Below, piece after piece: positions 35,855 through 50,139 of a stretch of 64,000 nucleotides of DNA. How positions within the stretch are numbered: the first letter of the stretch is position 1; each line of letters begins with the position of its first letter. This DNA comes from Bacteriovoracaceae bacterium (lineage in GTDB: Bacteria > Bdellovibrionota > UBA1018). A program made the translations under genes and the position numbers. The notes below the pieces were generated by a model. That model was not told the origin of the DNA and did not search any database. It saw only the letters and a program-made list of their open reading frames with translations. The stretch spans positions 1 through 64,000 of the forward strand of contig CANFJX010000007.1 of assembly GCA_947447665.1 (NCBI GenBank), read 5' to 3'.

Positions 35855-38455
35855 ATGAAATTAGATCCAAAACTAGATCTCGCCAACGATGAAGCGATTA
35901 TTATTCGAGGGGCCCGAGCTCACAACCTCAAGAACATTGATGTGTTCATTCCTCGAAATCAGCTCACCGTCATCACCGGACCATCAGGCTCGGGGAAGTC
36001 ATCTCTTGCCTTTGATACTATTTATGCCGAAGGGCAAAGAAGATATGTCGAAAGTCTCTCAGCTTATGCCCGTCAATTTCTGGAGCAGCTCGGAAAACCT
36101 GATGTCGAATCAATCTCTGGGCTGAGTCCCACGATCTCGATCGAGCAACGAACTACCAGTTATAACCCTCGCTCGACCGTTGGCACCGTGACGGAAATTT
36201 ACGATTATCTCAGACTTCTCTACGCAAGAATTGCTAAACCCCATTGCTGGAAGTGCGGGGGAGCCATTCAGTCCCAAACACCTCAACAAATGGTCGATCA
36301 AATCCTGGCCCTAAAAGAAGCCACGCGAGTGGCGATTCTAGCTCCCATTGTACGAGGGAGAAAGGGGGAGCACCAAAAGGAATTGGAGCAGCTGAGGCAA
36401 AAAGGTTTTGTCCGAGTCAGAGTGGATGGTGAGATCCTCGATTTGGCTGAAGAAATCCAGATGGATAAAAATAAGAAACACCAGATTGAGGTCTATATTG
36501 ATCGCCTCATCATCAAAACGGGTGAGCTGGGAACACTCGCATCCCGACTCAGTGATTCCGTCGAACTCGCCCTCAAGTTAGGGGAGGGACTTCTCATCCT
36601 AGAAACCACTGAGGGCTCTGCTCGGAGCGAGAAACTCATGTCCGAGCAATTTTCTTGCCCCAACTGCCAAATTAGTTATCCCACGCCTGAACCCAGAACC
36701 TTCTCATTCAACAGTCCGATGGGCGCCTGTCCTCACTGCGAAGGCCTGGGGACTGATCCTGATCTGATCAAGGAAGTTGAAGCCCAGGAAAGGGATGATG
36801 AGGAGGAAATCGCAGGATTGGAAGCTGACCTTTCCCCTGAAGCTATTCCATGCCCGATCTGCCACGGAGCTCGCCTAAAAAAGGAAAGTCTTCACTATCT
36901 GCTCCAGAATCTGAACATTTTTCAACTTGGTCAACTTTCTATCGAGGAGGAGTTCAGCTTTTTTAAAAATCTGAACCTTACCCAAAGAGAAACCCTCATT
37001 GCAGACCGTATCCTCAAGGAAATTCAAGATCGCCTTCAATTCCTGAACGAGGTGGGAGTGGGCTATCTCAATTTGAATCGCACGGCTCAGACCCTCTCAG
37101 GGGGAGAGGCGCAACGAATTCGCCTAGCCACCCAAATTGGAACCTCTCTCGTAGGCGTGATTTATGTTCTCGATGAGCCCAGCATCGGACTCCATCAAAG
37201 AGACAACGAAAAGCTCATTTCAACCCTAAGTCGACTCCGAGACCTAGGAAACACTGTCTTGGTCGTAGAACATGACCGCGAGACCATGGAGAAAGCTGAT
37301 TGGATCGTGGATCTAGGGCCGGGAGCGGGCACTGAGGGCGGTCAATTGGTTGCATCGGGTACTTACCAGGAAATCATTCAAGTCAAATCGAGCATCACTG
37401 GCCAGTATCTTTGCGGAAATCTAAAAATCCAAACTCCTAAAAAACGAAGGTCTTGGGATCCGAGCAAAAAACTGGTGCTCGTCGGCGCAAATCAAAATAA
37501 TCTCAAAAACGTCTCCCTCGAAATTCCCTTGGGTCTACTCACTTGCATCACAGGGGTTTCCGGAAGTGGAAAAAGCACTCTCATCATCGACACTCTTTAT
37601 CGCCTCTTACTTCAGTCCGTTTATAAGGTTCCCTCCAAAAATCTAAAATTCAAAAGCATCGAGGGACTCGAGCAAGTCGATAAAGTAATCGATATTGATC
37701 AAAGCCCCATTGGCAAAACGCCCCGATCCAATCCTGCGACCTATACGGGCCTATTCACCTTGGTCCGGGAATTATTTTCACAGCTTCCGGAGTCTCAAAT
37801 TCGTGGCTACGGTCCTGGCCGATATTCATTTAATGTGAAGGGTGGTCGGTGTGAGGGCTGTCAAGGAGACGGGATGATGAAAGTCGAAATGCACTTTCTC
37901 CCGGATGTCTTCGTTCAGTGCGAAGTCTGCCGCGGAAAGCGCTACAATCGGGAGACCCTCGACGTTCGTTACAAGGGCAAAAATATTTCTGAGGTCTTAG
38001 AAATGACTGGGGCAGAGGCCCTCCCATTTTTTGAAGCAGTTCCTGGAATTAAAGCAAAACTCAAAGTCCTCAATGATGTAGGCTTGGGCTACCTGGCCTT
38101 AGGTCAAAGCGCGACCACACTCTCGGGAGGCGAAGCTCAGCGAATCAAACTCTCTAAAGAGCTCTCGAAACGTGGGACCGGTAAAACTGTGTATATATTG
38201 GATGAGCCCTCTACGGGACTTCACTTTAACGACATTAAAAAGCTCATTGATCTGCTTCAAGCGCTAGTCGAACAAGGAAATACGGTCATCATTATTGAAC
38301 ATAACTTAGACATTATTAAGATAGCTGACTACTTGGTCGACATGGGACCCGAGGGGGGGAAAAAAGGCGGGGAAATTGTAGCGTGTGGCACTCCAGAAGA
38401 AGTGGCACTATCTGAAAAGAGTTATACGGGAAAATTTCTGAAAAACTACCTGTAG
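35855..38455 (+). CDS. uvrA: Excinuclease ABC subunit A, shortened form
   Basis: Damage-recognition ATPase of nucleotide excision repair, with two ABC modules. The first Walker A is at residues 42-50 (GPSGSGKSS) and the second is [10 protein letters not shown]; two signatures LSGGEAQRI are present. Zinc-type cysteine pairs are seen at 131-134, 268-271, 292-295, 333-336 and in the second half (CEGC, CEVC). The protein has 866 residues, against about 940 in E. coli. The gap is local: only ~33 residues, with an acidic run QERDDEEE, separate the [10 protein letters not shown] and CPICHGARL motifs, where E. coli has over 100. The frame is open, so this looks like an internal domain loss. Confidence 0.95.
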   Translation: MKLDPKLDLANDEAIIIRGARAHNLKNIDVFIPRNQLTVITGPSGSGKSSLAFDTIYAEGQRRYVESLSAYARQFLEQLGKPDVESISGLSPTISIEQRTTSYNPRSTVGTVTEIYDYLRLLYARIAKPHCWKCGGAIQSQTPQQMVDQILALKEATRVAILAPIVRGRKGEHQKELEQLRQKGFVRVRVDGEILDLAEEIQMDKNKKHQIEVYIDRLIIKTGELGTLASRLSDSVELALKLGEGLLILETTEGSARSEKLMSEQFSCPNCQISYPTPEPRTFSFNSPMGACPHCEGLGTDPDLIKEVEAQERDDEEEIAGLEADLSPEAIPCPICHGARLKKESLHYLLQNLNIFQLGQLSIEEEFSFFKNLNLTQRETLIADRILKEIQDRLQFLNEVGVGYLNLNRTAQTLSGGEAQRIRLATQIGTSLVGVIYVLDEPSIGLHQRDNEKLISTLSRLRDLGNTVLVVEHDRETMEKADWIVDLGPGAGTEGGQLVASGTYQEIIQVKSSITGQYLCGNLKIQTPKKRRSWDPSKKLVLVGANQNNLKNVSLEIPLGLLTCITGVSGSGKSTLIIDTLYRLLLQSVYKVPSKNLKFKSIEGLEQVDKVIDIDQSPIGKTPRSNPATYTGLFTLVRELFSQLPESQIRGYGPGRYSFNVKGGRCEGCQGDGMMKVEMHFLPDVFVQCEVCRGKRYNRETLDVRYKGKNISEVLEMTGAEALPFFEAVPGIKAKLKVLNDVGLGYLALGQSATTLSGGEAQRIKLSKELSKRGTGKTVYILDEPSTGLHFNDIKKLIDLLQALVEQGNTVIIIEHNLDIIKIADYLVDMGPEGGKKGGEIVACGTPEEVALSEKSYTGKFLKNYL

Positions 38456-38457
38456 GA

Positions 38458-38495
38458 GAATACAAGGGTTGAAGTTGAATTCAACCCTTGTATTC
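38458..38495. terminator. Bidirectional hairpin between uvrA and atpE
   Basis: A perfect 16-bp stem (38458-38473 with 38480-38495) and a 6-base loop lie right after the uvrA stop and 15 bases after the atpE stop on the other strand. It suits a shared terminator for convergent genes. Neither side has a clear U-tract, so it may act as a 3'-end stabiliser or need Rho. Confidence 0.7.
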
Positions 38496-38510
38496 CTCAA
38501 CAGCTAATGA

Positions 38511-38825
38511 TTAGCCCTTGATTTTCACAAGTGCGATCACGAACGCGTACAGCACCAAGGATTCAATCAGAGCAAGTCCGATAATCATTGGAACGAATAC
38601 TTTACCTTGAGCCGAAGGATTGCGTCCAATGGCCTCAAGAGCAGCGGTAGCAGTTCTACCTTGAGCAACTGCACCGCCGAAAACGGCGATGCTGATAGCC
38701 AAAGCTGAAGCGATCGATGCATACGGATCTACATGACCCCCGGTAACTTCTTCTGCCATCGCAACAGAAGCACCCACCGTGAGCAATGCTGTCCCTAACA
38801 ATACGAGTGTCTTACGAAAATTCAT
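38511..38825 (-). CDS. atpE: ATP synthase F0 subunit c
   Basis: Proteolipid that forms the rotor ring of ATP synthase. After a signal-like N-terminus of ~25 residues (ends in VAMAEE) come two helices joined by the polar loop ALEAIGRNPSAQGK. The ion-binding Glu is in LALIESLVLY. TM1 has Gln in AVAQG, and Ser and Tyr flank the Glu as in sodium-binding c subunits, but the Thr next to Ser is Leu. Of two possible ATGs, the second (38823-38825) gives a better leader and ribosome-site spacing. It is the last gene of the F0 cluster; no F1 genes are in the window. Confidence 0.95.
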   Translation of the reverse strand: MNFRKTLVLLGTALLTVGASVAMAEEVTGGHVDPYASIASALAISIAVFGGAVAQGRTATAALEAIGRNPSAQGKVFVPMIIGLALIESLVLYAFVIALVKIKG

Positions 38826-38846
38826 TTTTCTATCCATCCTTTCTTC

Positions 38847-39560
38847 TCAATGGTCGTGTGATGTCGACAAAGATATATAGACCATCGTCATCAAACAAAA
38901 AACGAAGGCCTGCATAAAGGCTACAAACACTCCCAAACCATAAAATATTACAGGTAGGAGGTAAGGAACCAATCCACTAAAAACTTGAAGAACAATATGG
39001 TCTCCGAGGATATTTCCCCTCAAACGGAGAGCCAGAGAGAGCGGCCTGAACAAATGAGATGCTAGCTCGATGACCAACATCAGAGGCGCTAAAAACATCA
39101 TAGGACCCAAGAAATGCTTCAGGTAACTCAGACCGTGAGCCTTGAATCCAGCATAATTGTAATAAACGAAGACGAACACGCCCAGTGCAAGGGTCGTATT
39201 TAGATTATCAGTCGAGGGCTGAAAAGTAGGAACTAACCCGATCAAATTCGATGCAAAAATGAAGACGAAAATACTTCCCACAACCGGAAAATAAATCGCT
39301 GCATCGTGATGCCCAATCACGGTTTCAGTCAAAGCATAGAGCCGCTCCGCCAGAATCTCGAAAAAATTTCGATAAGTCAGCTTGGAGTCTGGCACCAAAC
39401 CTCCATCCGGACTCTGCATGACTGCCAAAAGCTGCGCCCTTGCTACGAAGGTTGCGACCACTAGAACAGCACCCACCAAAATAGTCATTCCGACGTGGGA
39501 AGGCAGGTCTTGTAAAAAAGGAATGTAGTTTAAAATATTTACGCCATGCTCTTCATGCAT
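38847..39560 (-). CDS. atpB: ATP synthase F0 subunit a
   Basis: Membrane stator subunit (237 residues) that forms the two ion half-channels beside the c-ring. The essential Arg is in LSLALRLRGNILGDH. About six helices are expected, with PTFQPSTDNLNTTLAL before TM3. It begins at 39560, overlapping the upstream small membrane gene by eight bases. The subunit b gene (atpF), which usually follows atpE, is not present here. Confidence 0.95.
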   Translation of the reverse strand: MHEEHGVNILNYIPFLQDLPSHVGMTILVGAVLVVATFVARAQLLAVMQSPDGGLVPDSKLTYRNFFEILAERLYALTETVIGHHDAAIYFPVVGSIFVFIFASNLIGLVPTFQPSTDNLNTTLALGVFVFVYYNYAGFKAHGLSYLKHFLGPMMFLAPLMLVIELASHLFRPLSLALRLRGNILGDHIVLQVFSGLVPYLLPVIFYGLGVFVAFMQAFVFCLMTMVYISLSTSHDH

Positions 39561-39987
39561 CTTTCAATCCCTTCCTCAATTCGCTCCAACTCCAGAAAAA
39601 TCCCCCAGCCAAAGGAACTACGCCAAGCGTCGCGATTCCCAAAGAGAGCCCTAGTAGAGGAATTTTATGCCCTTTTAGCAGAACTATAATAAAAAGTCCC
39701 AGGCAAACTGCTTTAAAAAAACCCCAAAACAGAATCCACCTCGAAAAATGCTGTCTACCGCGAGAAGACGCTGCTATTTTTTGAAATATAGAATCAGCTA
39801 GCATTCTCAAAACGAAAAAATCAAGTACTGACACCAGCCAGAGGATCGTGCACCCCACTTGAGATAAATAAACGTCGGGCGAGGTCTCCCAAAATTGGCA
39901 GATTAACAGACTCACGGCAAGCCAGAGGATTCCTGCACTCCCAAAGTATTTTAACTCTAGCTTAAAGGACTTTTTTGCGCGTTTCAT
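39553..39987 (-). CDS. Small four-helix membrane protein, AtpI-like
   Basis: Protein of 144 residues with a basic N-terminus (KRAKKSFK) and four hydrophobic segments. Position directly before atpB and size fit AtpI, an assembly factor for the c-ring or an Mg2+ importer. The sequence itself is poorly conserved, so the call rests mainly on context. The ATG at 39985-39987 has GAGGG at good spacing; the 18 extra codons of the open frame overlap the upstream gene and are not supported. Confidence 0.6.
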   Translation of the reverse strand: MKRAKKSFKLELKYFGSAGILWLAVSLLICQFWETSPDVYLSQVGCTILWLVSVLDFFVLRMLADSIFQKIAASSRGRQHFSRWILFWGFFKAVCLGLFIIVLLKGHKIPLLGLSLGIATLGVVPLAGGFFWSWSELRKGLKDA

Positions 39988-39997
39988 ACGGTCCCTC

Positions 39998-40210
39998 TTA
40001 AAGCTCCTTTTTGGTGATTTCGTAGAGGCGGTAAAACCCAAAAAATAGCCCCATCACCGAGCTCAGAATCATGACCCATGCCGGAAATTTAAGCTTGGTC
40101 CAGGCCAAATAGCCCAATCCTATTCCAGCTAGCGAATACCCCAAAATATCTCCTAGAATCACCGCTAGGAGGCCCAACTTCCTTAAGATATGGTCTGATT
40201 TATTTGCCAT
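39998..40210 (-). CDS. AtpZ/AtpI-type F0F1-associated membrane protein
   Basis: Small protein of about 70 residues with two helices. The pattern GDILGYSLAGIGLGYLAWTKL...PAWVMILSSVMGLFFGFYRLY matches the AtpZ family (gene 1 of ATP synthase operons), thought to help Mg2+ supply or ring assembly. The ATG at 40208-40210 is chosen; an upstream GTG (40229-40231) would add seven residues. It heads the F0 group, 40 bp after the TPR lipoprotein gene. Confidence 0.7.
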   Translation of the reverse strand: MANKSDHILRKLGLLAVILGDILGYSLAGIGLGYLAWTKLKFPAWVMILSSVMGLFFGFYRLYEITKKEL

Positions 40211-40250
40211 TAAACTCTCGCTGGCCGACACAGACCTGAAGTAACGACAC

Positions 40251-41078
40251 TTACCGTTTACTTCTTCGGTGGGCGAGCCTCTCCTTAATTCGGTTCAATT
40301 TGATTTCGATCACCTGAGGTGCAGGATAAGTTCTTCGAAGCTCTGAATAGGTTGTATATGCCTCCTCAAGCTGGTCTAACTCCTCCAGCGAAGATGCAAT
40401 CCCAAATCGCGCCTCTGCCACAAGTTCACTTTTAGGGTAGAGCTGAATGAACTGTTGGTAAATTGCAATTGCCTTCTCAAAATCATTCGATTCAATATTT
40501 TTTGACCGACCCTGCCTTTGCCCACGAGTGAACAGGGTGGTCCCCATTTCAAATTTCGATTTTTCGCTCCAACTTGTCTTCGGAAACTTGGCGATAATCG
40601 TCTGAAAAGTCTGAAGTGCATCATCGAACTGAAAAAGGAAGAAATGACTCTTCGCAATTCTAAATAAAAAAGCAGGAGCTTCACTCGTATCTGGGTAGAT
40701 TTTGATCAAATTTTGATAATGTGCAATCGCCTGCTCATAGCTCTCCAGGTGAGTGAACTGAATTTCCCCAATCTGGGTCTGAGCGCTCCAAACTAACTGC
40801 GAATCCGTAGATAATTGAATGAAGCTTCGCAATTTCTGAATGGCCTCGACGTACTGGCCCAAAAACAGGGCCTGAGTAGTAGCCGCCCGGTAGAGAGCCT
40901 GTTGTCCGAGTTCTCCGACTGGATCCTTGGCCATCACTCTCTCAAACTCGGCTACCGCCGCAGGATAATTCTTATCGCCCCACAAACGCTCTGCTAGGAC
41001 GTAGTGGTGCCGAGCGCTATCAACACTGCAAGCCAGGCAAGAGATAAAAATCAGTCCGACCAAGCCCTTGCGAAGCAT
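40251..41078 (-). CDS. TPR-repeat outer-membrane lipoprotein, BamD/YbgF-like
   Basis: Protein of 275 residues with a lipoprotein signal: LVGLIFISCLACS, lipobox ending at Cys17. The mature part is a string of TPR units (YPAAVAEFERV, YEQAIAHYQNLIKIYP, FDDALQTFQTII, FEKAIAIYQQFIQLYP). The fold resembles BamD (outer-membrane protein assembly) and CpoB/YbgF. Asp is not at +2 after the lipid Cys (Ser is), which favours the outer membrane under enterobacterial rules. It follows gyrA by 11 bp. Function is not certain. Confidence 0.75.
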   Translation of the reverse strand: MLRKGLVGLIFISCLACSVDSARHHYVLAERLWGDKNYPAAVAEFERVMAKDPVGELGQQALYRAATTQALFLGQYVEAIQKLRSFIQLSTDSQLVWSAQTQIGEIQFTHLESYEQAIAHYQNLIKIYPDTSEAPAFLFRIAKSHFFLFQFDDALQTFQTIIAKFPKTSWSEKSKFEMGTTLFTRGQRQGRSKNIESNDFEKAIAIYQQFIQLYPKSELVAEARFGIASSLEELDQLEEAYTTYSELRRTYPAPQVIEIKLNRIKERLAHRRSKR

Positions 41079-41089
41079 ACAACTCGCCC

Positions 41090-43612
41090 TCAGTGTTCGC
41101 TAATCGGCACAACAGTTTGGGCTTGAACACCCGGGTTTAGACCCTCTGACTCATTTGGGTTTTCAACCAAAAGTTCAATTGAAACCAGCTTCTCATTTGG
41201 AGCGAGAGAAATTAGCCGAACGCCCTGAGCTGTGCGGCCTTGCTCTGATATTTCTCCAATATGGATTCGAATCATCTGGCCTTTACTTGAAACAATCATC
41301 ACGTCATCTTTTGGAACCACTTGCCGGCAGCCCATGACGAAGCCATTCTTCTCGGTCGAGCGCATGGTGATCACGCCTGATCCACCTCGCCCCTGAAGGC
41401 GATAATCCTGCACCGGGGTCCGCTTCCCATAGCCATTTTCGGTGACAATCAGCACTTCATTTTCACATGAACCTGGAACAGCAGATCGACTCAGCACTTC
41501 CATCGCCACGACTTGATCTCCCTGATCGAGATTCATTCCAATCACGCCGCGGGCCCCTCTGCCGGTATGACGAACGTCTTCCTCGTGAAAGCGAATACTC
41601 ATTCCGCTTCTAGAACAAAGGAACACATCATTCGCGCCCTGGGTCATTTTAGCGCTTACCAACTCGTCGCCATCGTCGATCGAAATAGCACAGAGGCCAT
41701 TCGCTCGCACATTTTTGAACTCACTGAGAGAGGTCTTTTTAATGATCCCAGCCCGAGTCACCATCAGAACGTACTCATTTTCCTTAAATTCCCGAACCGG
41801 TAAAATCGCCTTAATTTTTTCGCCCGACTGGAGCGAAACAAGATTAACTACAGCCTTGCCCTTAGCGCTGCGAGTTACTTCCGGAATCTGATAAACTTTC
41901 AACCAATACAGCCTCCCTTGGTCAGTGAAGCATAAGAGATAGCTCAGGGTGTTGGTGTGATAAATCGCTGTGACGAAATCTTCCTCACTTGTAGTAACCG
42001 CCCGGACACCCTTTCCTCCCCTGTGTTGACTTCGAAAAAGGTTCGGGTCGGCGCGCTTAATATAACCAGCATGAGTGATACTCACTAAAGTATCCTCCTC
42101 TGCAATCAAATCCTCGACTTCGAAGCTGGATGAGCCGCCGTAAACAATCTCGGTTCTTCGCGCATCCGAGTAATTCTTATTCACTTCTCGAAGCTCATCT
42201 TTAATCACTTCGTAAACTCGACTCTCGCTGCCCAAAATCACTTTGAGTTCCTGAATCGCGAGTAGAATTTGGCGATATTCTTCGACAATTTTTTCTCTCT
42301 CAAGACCCGTGAGCCTTTGAAGCCGCATTTCTAGGATCGATTGAGATTGGATTTCGGTAAATTGAAACTGGCTAATGAGCTGACTCTTTGCTTCATCAGG
42401 GCTTGTTGCTGATCGAATCAACTGAATCACCGTGTCAATATTCTCCACGGCACGCTTCAAACCTTCTAAAATATGAGCTCGTGCCTCTGCCTTCTTGAGA
42501 TCATACAAAGTCCTCCGTACGACCACATCTTTGCGATGTTCAATAAAGGCCCAAAGCATGTCGCGGATATTAAAGGTTCTAGGTTGCCCTTGATGAATTG
42601 CTAGGAGATTAATCCCGAACGAGTCCTGCAGCTGAGTTAATTTATAGAGCTTATTAAGAAGAACATTTGAGTTCTCGCCTTTCTTAATCTCGATAACAAT
42701 ACGCATTCCGGTCCGATCGGACTCATCTCTCAGATCAGAAATGCCCTCAATTCTCTTGTCGCGAACTAAATCGGCAATTTTCTCAATCAACTTCGCCTTA
42801 TTCACCTGATAAGGAATTTCGGTCACGACGATTCTTTCTCGATCGCCCTTCCAGGTTTCAATCTCAGTTTTGCCCCGCATGACCACTGTGCCGCGGCCGG
42901 TCCGGTAAGCATCCTTGAGCGTCTCGCCACCGAAAACGTACGCGCCTGTAGGAAAATCAGGCCCTTTCACGAACTCCAAAATCCCATTCGTATCGAGACC
43001 TGGATTGTCAATCAAGGCCATGGTGGCCTGGATAATTTCCCCCAAGTTATGTGGAGGAATATTAGTAGCCATCCCCACAGCGATGCCCGAAGAACCATTC
43101 ACCAATAGATTTGGAATTTTAGCAGGAAAAACCTTCGGCTCAGATAAACTCTCATCGTAGTTGGGCCCGAAATCAACGGTCTCGCGATCCAGATCAGCCA
43201 AAAGCTCATCCGTGATCTTAGACATTCTAATTTCAGTATACCTCATGGCCGCGGGCGAATCGCCGTCGATCGAACCGAAGTTCCCTTGACCATCAATCAA
43301 TGGATAACGCAGGGAAAAATCCTGAGCCATTCGAACGATCGTGTCGTAAACAGCCACATCGCCGTGCGGGTGGTATTTACCGATAACATCCCCGACGACA
43401 CGCGCCGATTTCTTGTAAGGCTTATTGTGGACATTTCCGAGATCGTACATCGCATAGAGAGCTCGGCGATGAACGGGCTTCAAACCATCCCTGACATCCG
43501 GAAGCGCGCGGCCCACGATCACGCTCATAGCGTAGTCGAGATAGGCTCCCCGCATTTCATCTTCGATGTAGACAACGACTGAGTTTTTGTCCTGATTTAA
43601 ATTTTCTTCCAT
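41090..43612 (-). CDS. gyrA: DNA gyrase subunit A
   Basis: Breakage-reunion subunit of gyrase (840 residues). It introduces negative supercoils together with GyrB. The catalytic Tyr125 is in AAMRYTEIR. The quinolone-binding helix reads [10 protein letters not shown]: Val86 stands where E. coli has Ser83, while Asp90 (E. coli Asp87) is kept. The GyrA box of the C-terminal wrapping domain is QHRGGKG. It lies seven bases after fabH in the order gyrB-fabH-gyrA. Confidence 0.98.
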   Translation of the reverse strand: MEENLNQDKNSVVVYIEDEMRGAYLDYAMSVIVGRALPDVRDGLKPVHRRALYAMYDLGNVHNKPYKKSARVVGDVIGKYHPHGDVAVYDTIVRMAQDFSLRYPLIDGQGNFGSIDGDSPAAMRYTEIRMSKITDELLADLDRETVDFGPNYDESLSEPKVFPAKIPNLLVNGSSGIAVGMATNIPPHNLGEIIQATMALIDNPGLDTNGILEFVKGPDFPTGAYVFGGETLKDAYRTGRGTVVMRGKTEIETWKGDRERIVVTEIPYQVNKAKLIEKIADLVRDKRIEGISDLRDESDRTGMRIVIEIKKGENSNVLLNKLYKLTQLQDSFGINLLAIHQGQPRTFNIRDMLWAFIEHRKDVVVRRTLYDLKKAEARAHILEGLKRAVENIDTVIQLIRSATSPDEAKSQLISQFQFTEIQSQSILEMRLQRLTGLEREKIVEEYRQILLAIQELKVILGSESRVYEVIKDELREVNKNYSDARRTEIVYGGSSSFEVEDLIAEEDTLVSITHAGYIKRADPNLFRSQHRGGKGVRAVTTSEEDFVTAIYHTNTLSYLLCFTDQGRLYWLKVYQIPEVTRSAKGKAVVNLVSLQSGEKIKAILPVREFKENEYVLMVTRAGIIKKTSLSEFKNVRANGLCAISIDDGDELVSAKMTQGANDVFLCSRSGMSIRFHEEDVRHTGRGARGVIGMNLDQGDQVVAMEVLSRSAVPGSCENEVLIVTENGYGKRTPVQDYRLQGRGGSGVITMRSTEKNGFVMGCRQVVPKDDVMIVSSKGQMIRIHIGEISEQGRTAQGVRLISLAPNEKLVSIELLVENPNESEGLNPGVQAQTVVPISEH

Positions 43613-43618
43613 TTTAAT

Positions 43619-48313
<4,695 letters not shown>

Positions 48314-48324
48314 GATAGGCGAGG

Positions 48325-49431
48325 TTAAATTCGCATCGGCATAATAACGTAAGTGTGATTTTGCTGATCAGATTCTCGGAGAATCCCTGGGCTGAGGCGA
48401 TCCTTGAGATGAAACTCAACCTGTTCTCCATGCATTACACTCAAGCTCTCCAAAAGATATTTGGAATTGAACCCAATCTCCATTGGCTCTGAGGTGTACT
48501 CAACATCGATTTCTTCCCGGGCCTCTCCCATTTCGGAATTACTTGATGAGATCACTAGGAGACCTGGTTGCAAAGCCAGCTTAATTCCCCGACTTTTTTC
48601 ATTCGCTAAAAGACTGACTCTTTTTAGGGCTGAATTGAATTCGGCTCGGTTGATTTTAACTAAGCGATCAACGGATTTTGGAATTACTGGGCGATAGTCC
48701 GGGTATTCCCCGTCGAGGAGCTTAACGAAGAGATAAGTTGTGTTGAGGCGAGCAAAGATATAGCCGCGCTCAAAGGAAATTCCGACAGTTTCCTCGCCAG
48801 AGTCTAAAAGTTTTCGAAGTTCTGCGAGACCTTTCTTTGGAATGATCACGCCCCTTTTGAGGTCAACTGGGTTGAGGAAAACTTCTTGGTCCATGAAAGA
48901 AAGTCGGTGGCCGTCCGTTGCAATCATCCGCATCAGGCTGTTTTCGAGGTGCTCAAAATAGACCCCGTTTATGTGATAACGAGCTGCATCGGTTGAGGCC
49001 GCAAACTGAGTTCTGTCGATCATTTCGATCAAATTTTGCGATTTCCCATCGGAGTATTTCTTGTCCTCAAAAGTAGGGAGGTTGGGATACTGATCAGCAG
49101 GCAATCCGACGAGGTTAAATTTGGATTTTCCACAAGTCAGCTCAACCCAGTGGTTTTCTTTACGAGCTAGGTAAAGCTTTTTATCGGGAAGCTCTTTCAC
49201 GATATCTAAAAAGTTTTTCGCAGAGAGCGTGATTTTGCCCTCTTGTTGGCTTTCCACTGAAAGAGTAATTTTGATTCCAACTTCGAGATCGGTTGCACAA
49301 AGGGATAACTCCTGGTTCTTAACTGAACACAAAATGTTCCCTAAGATTTGAATCGTATTTTTTTTCTCAACTACGGACTGAATCGTTTGAAGTGCCTCAA
49401 GTAAGGGCGCTCGATCGATTGAAAAGTTCAT
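48325..49431 (-). CDS. dnaN: DNA polymerase III beta subunit (sliding clamp)
   Basis: Ring-shaped clamp (368 residues) that tethers DNA polymerase to the template. It starts MNFSIDRAPLLEALQTIQ and ends in the usual YVIMPMRI. The open frame extends 48 codons upstream, through the DnaA-trio-like repeat, but those residues are not clamp-like. The ATG at 49429-49431 is preceded by AGGTGAT at a workable distance. The replication origin lies immediately upstream, so dnaN, recF and gyrB are the first genes on one side of oriC. Confidence 0.97.
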   Translation of the reverse strand: MNFSIDRAPLLEALQTIQSVVEKKNTIQILGNILCSVKNQELSLCATDLEVGIKITLSVESQQEGKITLSAKNFLDIVKELPDKKLYLARKENHWVELTCGKSKFNLVGLPADQYPNLPTFEDKKYSDGKSQNLIEMIDRTQFAASTDAARYHINGVYFEHLENSLMRMIATDGHRLSFMDQEVFLNPVDLKRGVIIPKKGLAELRKLLDSGEETVGISFERGYIFARLNTTYLFVKLLDGEYPDYRPVIPKSVDRLVKINRAEFNSALKRVSLLANEKSRGIKLALQPGLLVISSSNSEMGEAREEIDVEYTSEPMEIGFNSKYLLESLSVMHGEQVEFHLKDRLSPGILRESDQQNHTYVIMPMRI

Positions 49432-49504
49432 CTGCCTATCACCTCTCTTAGAAAATCTCTTATAGCGTGTTCTTTCATCTTTTTGGGGATTCTTGTCACG
49501 CTCA

Positions 49505-49570
49505 TTTTTTCTAAAAGAATCTATATATATAAAGCAGTAGTAGTAGTAGGGGGTGTGGATATGTGGATAA
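49505..49570 (+). promoter_or_regulatory. DnaA-trio/unwinding element of oriC
   Basis: Order on the plus strand: an AT-rich tract (49505-49533, including TATATATAT), CAG plus four TAG triplets (49535-49549), a short G run (49550-49553), and DnaA boxes TGTGGATAT (49554) and TGTGGATAA (49562). This is the layout of the basal unwinding element known from Bacillus subtilis, where DnaA is loaded from double-stranded boxes onto single-stranded TAG-like trios. The dnaN promoter must share this space. Confidence 0.65.
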
Positions 49571-49910
49571 CTCACTTAAGTGCCTGAAGTATATGGTTAA
49601 ATCGTGTGGATAAGTCTGTGGATAAGTCTGTGGATAACTTTCCAAAAAATGTGGATAACTTTAAAAGGGATTAAAAAAAAAGTTATCCACACACTTATCC
49701 ACACGAATTTGTGGATAACTTTTAAAGACCGACAAAGTAAATCAGTTAATATAGTTTTTTACCCCTGATTTTAGAGTACTTTTTAGAGTTATCCACAAAA
49801 ACCCAGTGCTGAAGTCGGGTTAAAAAAATATTCCAAAAAAGATCGTCGATGTGGATAAGTGGATAACTTTTCTAAGTGATTGATATCAATTATAAAAACA
49901 TTAAAAAAAA

Positions 49911-50003
49911 TGTGGATAAGTATGTGGATAAGTATGTGGATAACTTGTGGACAAAAAAGTTATCCACAAGTTATCCACATACTTATCCACATACTTATCC
50001 ACA
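49911..50003. repeat. 41-bp perfect inverted repeat built of DnaA boxes
   Basis: Arms 49911-49951 and 49963-50003 are exact reverse complements around an 11-base A-rich centre (49952-49962). The left arm has three exact boxes plus one near box at the centre; the right arm has four. Within each arm boxes are 11-12 bp apart, about one helical turn. It may be an assembly platform for two head-to-head DnaA filaments, or could extrude as a cruciform. Confidence 0.9.
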
Positions 50004-50139
50004 CAAAATCGCATTTTGACTTAATTAGTCCAATTTTTAGAAATTATTTATTGAGTGATTGACTCAGGAAATAGACTTGTCAGTAGCACCCGGGTGAGAC
50101 GCGACGGTTTGATTGATCTAGTTTCTTATAAAGTTGATG

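Larger units (their letters stand above)
49505..50003. other. Chromosomal replication origin (oriC)
   Basis: The only gene-free stretch over 300 bp (49432-50152) holds 17 exact DnaA boxes (TTATCCACA or its complement). They start at 49562, 49605, 49617, 49629, 49650, 49683, 49695, 49710, 49789, 49850, 49911, 49923, 49935, 49960, 49971, 49983 and 49995. One-mismatch copies are at 49554, 49858 and 49946. Within clusters the boxes repeat every 12 bp (once 11). AT-rich runs separate the clusters (around 49660-49680, 49821-49840 and 49880-49910), and a 12-bp palindrome (ATTGATATCAAT) is at 49879-49890. The position beside dnaN is typical of bacterial origins. Confidence 0.95.

Noticed and set aside
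36752..36850. A frameshift or deletion error in uvrA
   Set aside because: The frame stays open across the site and both flanking CxxC motifs are intact; a deletion in the assembly cannot be fully excluded without reads.
49432..49575. A 48-residue N-terminal extension of DnaN
   Set aside because: It translates the TAG repeat and AT tract into Tyr-rich sequence, is unlike any clamp, and the internal ATG has AGGTGAT upstream.
49554..50003. Short regularly spaced repeats that could be read as a CRISPR-like array
   Set aside because: The repeat is the 9-bp DnaA box in both orientations with 2-3 bp between copies, there are no unique spacers and no cas genes, and dnaN is adjacent.
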